Part shown: piece after piece, positions 63,461 to 64,000 of the stretch
Numbering within the stretch: the stretch's first letter is position 1
How the letters are laid out: every line of letters starts with the position of its first letter
Source of the DNA: Flavobacteriales bacterium
GTDB taxonomy: Bacteria > Bacteroidota > Bacteroidia > Flavobacteriales > Flavobacteriaceae
DNA length: 64,000 nucleotides
NCBI GenBank assembly: GCA_026993355.1
Contig: JALWTX010000001.1
Coordinates: 1 to 64,000, forward strand
Direction of reading: 5' to 3'
Program-made: the position numbers and the translations under genes
The notes under the pieces: model-generated
Told to the model about the DNA's origin: nothing
Database searches by the model: none
The model's input: the letters and a program-made list of their open reading frames with translations, nothing else

Positions 63461-64000
63461 TTGAATCTTAATAAACTCTACATTAAATTAGCCAGACAAA
63501 TTAAAATATTGGCAGCTAAATCATCACCTCGTTGGGGCGTCCTTCTCATCGATATTTTTTTAGTTTTAAATGCTTTTATTATTGCTTATTTAATCCGTTT
63601 CAATTTTAATTTTCAGTTTGGCCATTATCATTTATGGCCGCAACTTATTTTAATTGCCGTCCTTGCATTTTTAAGTTTTTTAGTCACCGGATCATATAAG
63701 GGAATAGTTCGACACACCGGCTTAAGCGATGCTATAAGTGTAACCAAATCGGCTACTTACATCACTATTTTTTTACTTTTAATCGTTTTTATCAGCCGAA
63801 AGTTACATGTGTTATCAGACTTGAATATTCCGCTTTCGGTTATTGGGTTTAACTTTTTTGTATCTGTCTTTTTATTGATTTCAAGCCGGATTATATATAA
63901 ATCTTTTCATCAAAAAATCGTTTCACATTTAAAAGCACCAAAAAAAATAATTATTCATGGTGCTAATGCCGGAAAAGCTGTTTTTGATGCCATATTGGCT
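63461..64000 (+). CDS. Membrane nucleotide-sugar dehydratase/epimerase (CapD/WbpM-like), N-terminal part
   Basis: This frame is missing from the ORF track because it runs off the window end. It starts at TTG 63461 (an in-frame TAA lies just upstream, and no ATG follows) and reads LNLNKLYIKLARQIKIL..SSPRWGVLLIDIFLV, with four transmembrane helices. It then enters PKKIIIHGANAGKAVFDAI, the start of a Rossmann NAD-binding fold. This is the CapD/WbpM/FlaA1-type architecture used to make UDP-sugars for capsule or O-antigen. The C-terminal catalytic part lies outside the window. Confidence 0.85.
   Translation, partial: MNLNKLYIKLARQIKILAAKSSPRWGVLLIDIFLVLNAFIIAYLIRFNFNFQFGHYHLWPQLILIAVLAFLSFLVTGSYKGIVRHTGLSDAISVTKSATYITIFLLLIVFISRKLHVLSDLNIPLSVIGFNFFVSVFLLISSRIIYKSFHQKIVSHLKAPKKIIIHGANAGKAVFDAILA

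Overview
This window is a stretch of a low-GC bacterial chromosome from the phylum Bacteroidota, most likely a Flavobacteriia/Flavobacteriales member. The evidence is a complete gldK-gldL-gldM-gldN set plus gldJ (type IX secretion and gliding), a secreted lysozyme with a C-terminal T9SS sorting domain, a SusC/SusD pair, and promoters of the Bacteroidota type (TTTG or TTG, 17-21 bp spacer, then TAnnTTTG) just upstream of many genes. There is no sign of phage, insertion sequences or CRISPR; this is chromosomal backbone.

Layout. (1) 1-6.4 kb, minus strand: prfA, a cytosolic-looking BtuF-type binding protein, mazG, a TPR-LytS-type sensor kinase and coaX in tight succession, then a membrane-anchored TPR protein. 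(2) 6.4-16.6 kb, minus strand: gldJ, topA, a degenerate arginase-family protein and gldKLMN. (3) 16.8-22.4 kb: a rhomboid protease whose tail is cut off by an in-frame TAA, lipA, a Pif1-like helicase with HRDC and HTH tails, and two unknown proteins. (4) 22.4-28.3 kb: a YgiQ radical SAM enzyme, mobA overlapping a membrane protein fused to an NTPase, a lipoprotein, and a T9SS-exported GH25 lysozyme. (5) 28.3-34.4 kb: a TonB receptor, a double-DUF5689 lipoprotein and an endonuclease/exonuclease/phosphatase lipoprotein that look like one surface nutrient system. (6) 34.4-34.7 kb: tRNA-Ser(TGA) and tRNA-Met(CAT). (7) 35.7-49.3 kb: the division and cell wall (dcw) cluster mraZ-rsmH-ftsL-ftsI-murE-mraY-murD'-ftsW-murG-ftsQ-ftsA-ftsZ-yqeY, then tRNA-Arg(TCG). 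(8) 49.6-54.2 kb: a SusC/SusD pair. (9) 54.3-64 kb: PAP2 phosphatase, tatA-like gene, uvrA, thiI-lysA, an M23 peptidase, hotdog thioesterase, menF, and the start of a polysaccharide-biosynthesis gene running off the end.

The most striking observation is in the dcw cluster. murC is absent from its usual place (murG abuts ftsQ directly, TAA then ATG), and murD is reduced to its C-terminal third. That remnant is an intact reading frame, but it lacks the UDP- and ATP-binding domains, and the positions that bind D-glutamate in E. coli MurD (Thr321, Lys348, Ser415) read Glu, Ala and Pro here. MurE (with the DNPR diaminopimelate motif), MraY, MurG, FtsW and FtsI all look intact. So either the missing ligases are encoded elsewhere or peptidoglycan precursor synthesis in this lineage is altered. 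Other points worth follow-up are the rhomboid in-frame stop before a family-like tail, the MobA-linked membrane/NTPase fusion, and the arginase-like pseudoenzyme between topA and gldK.
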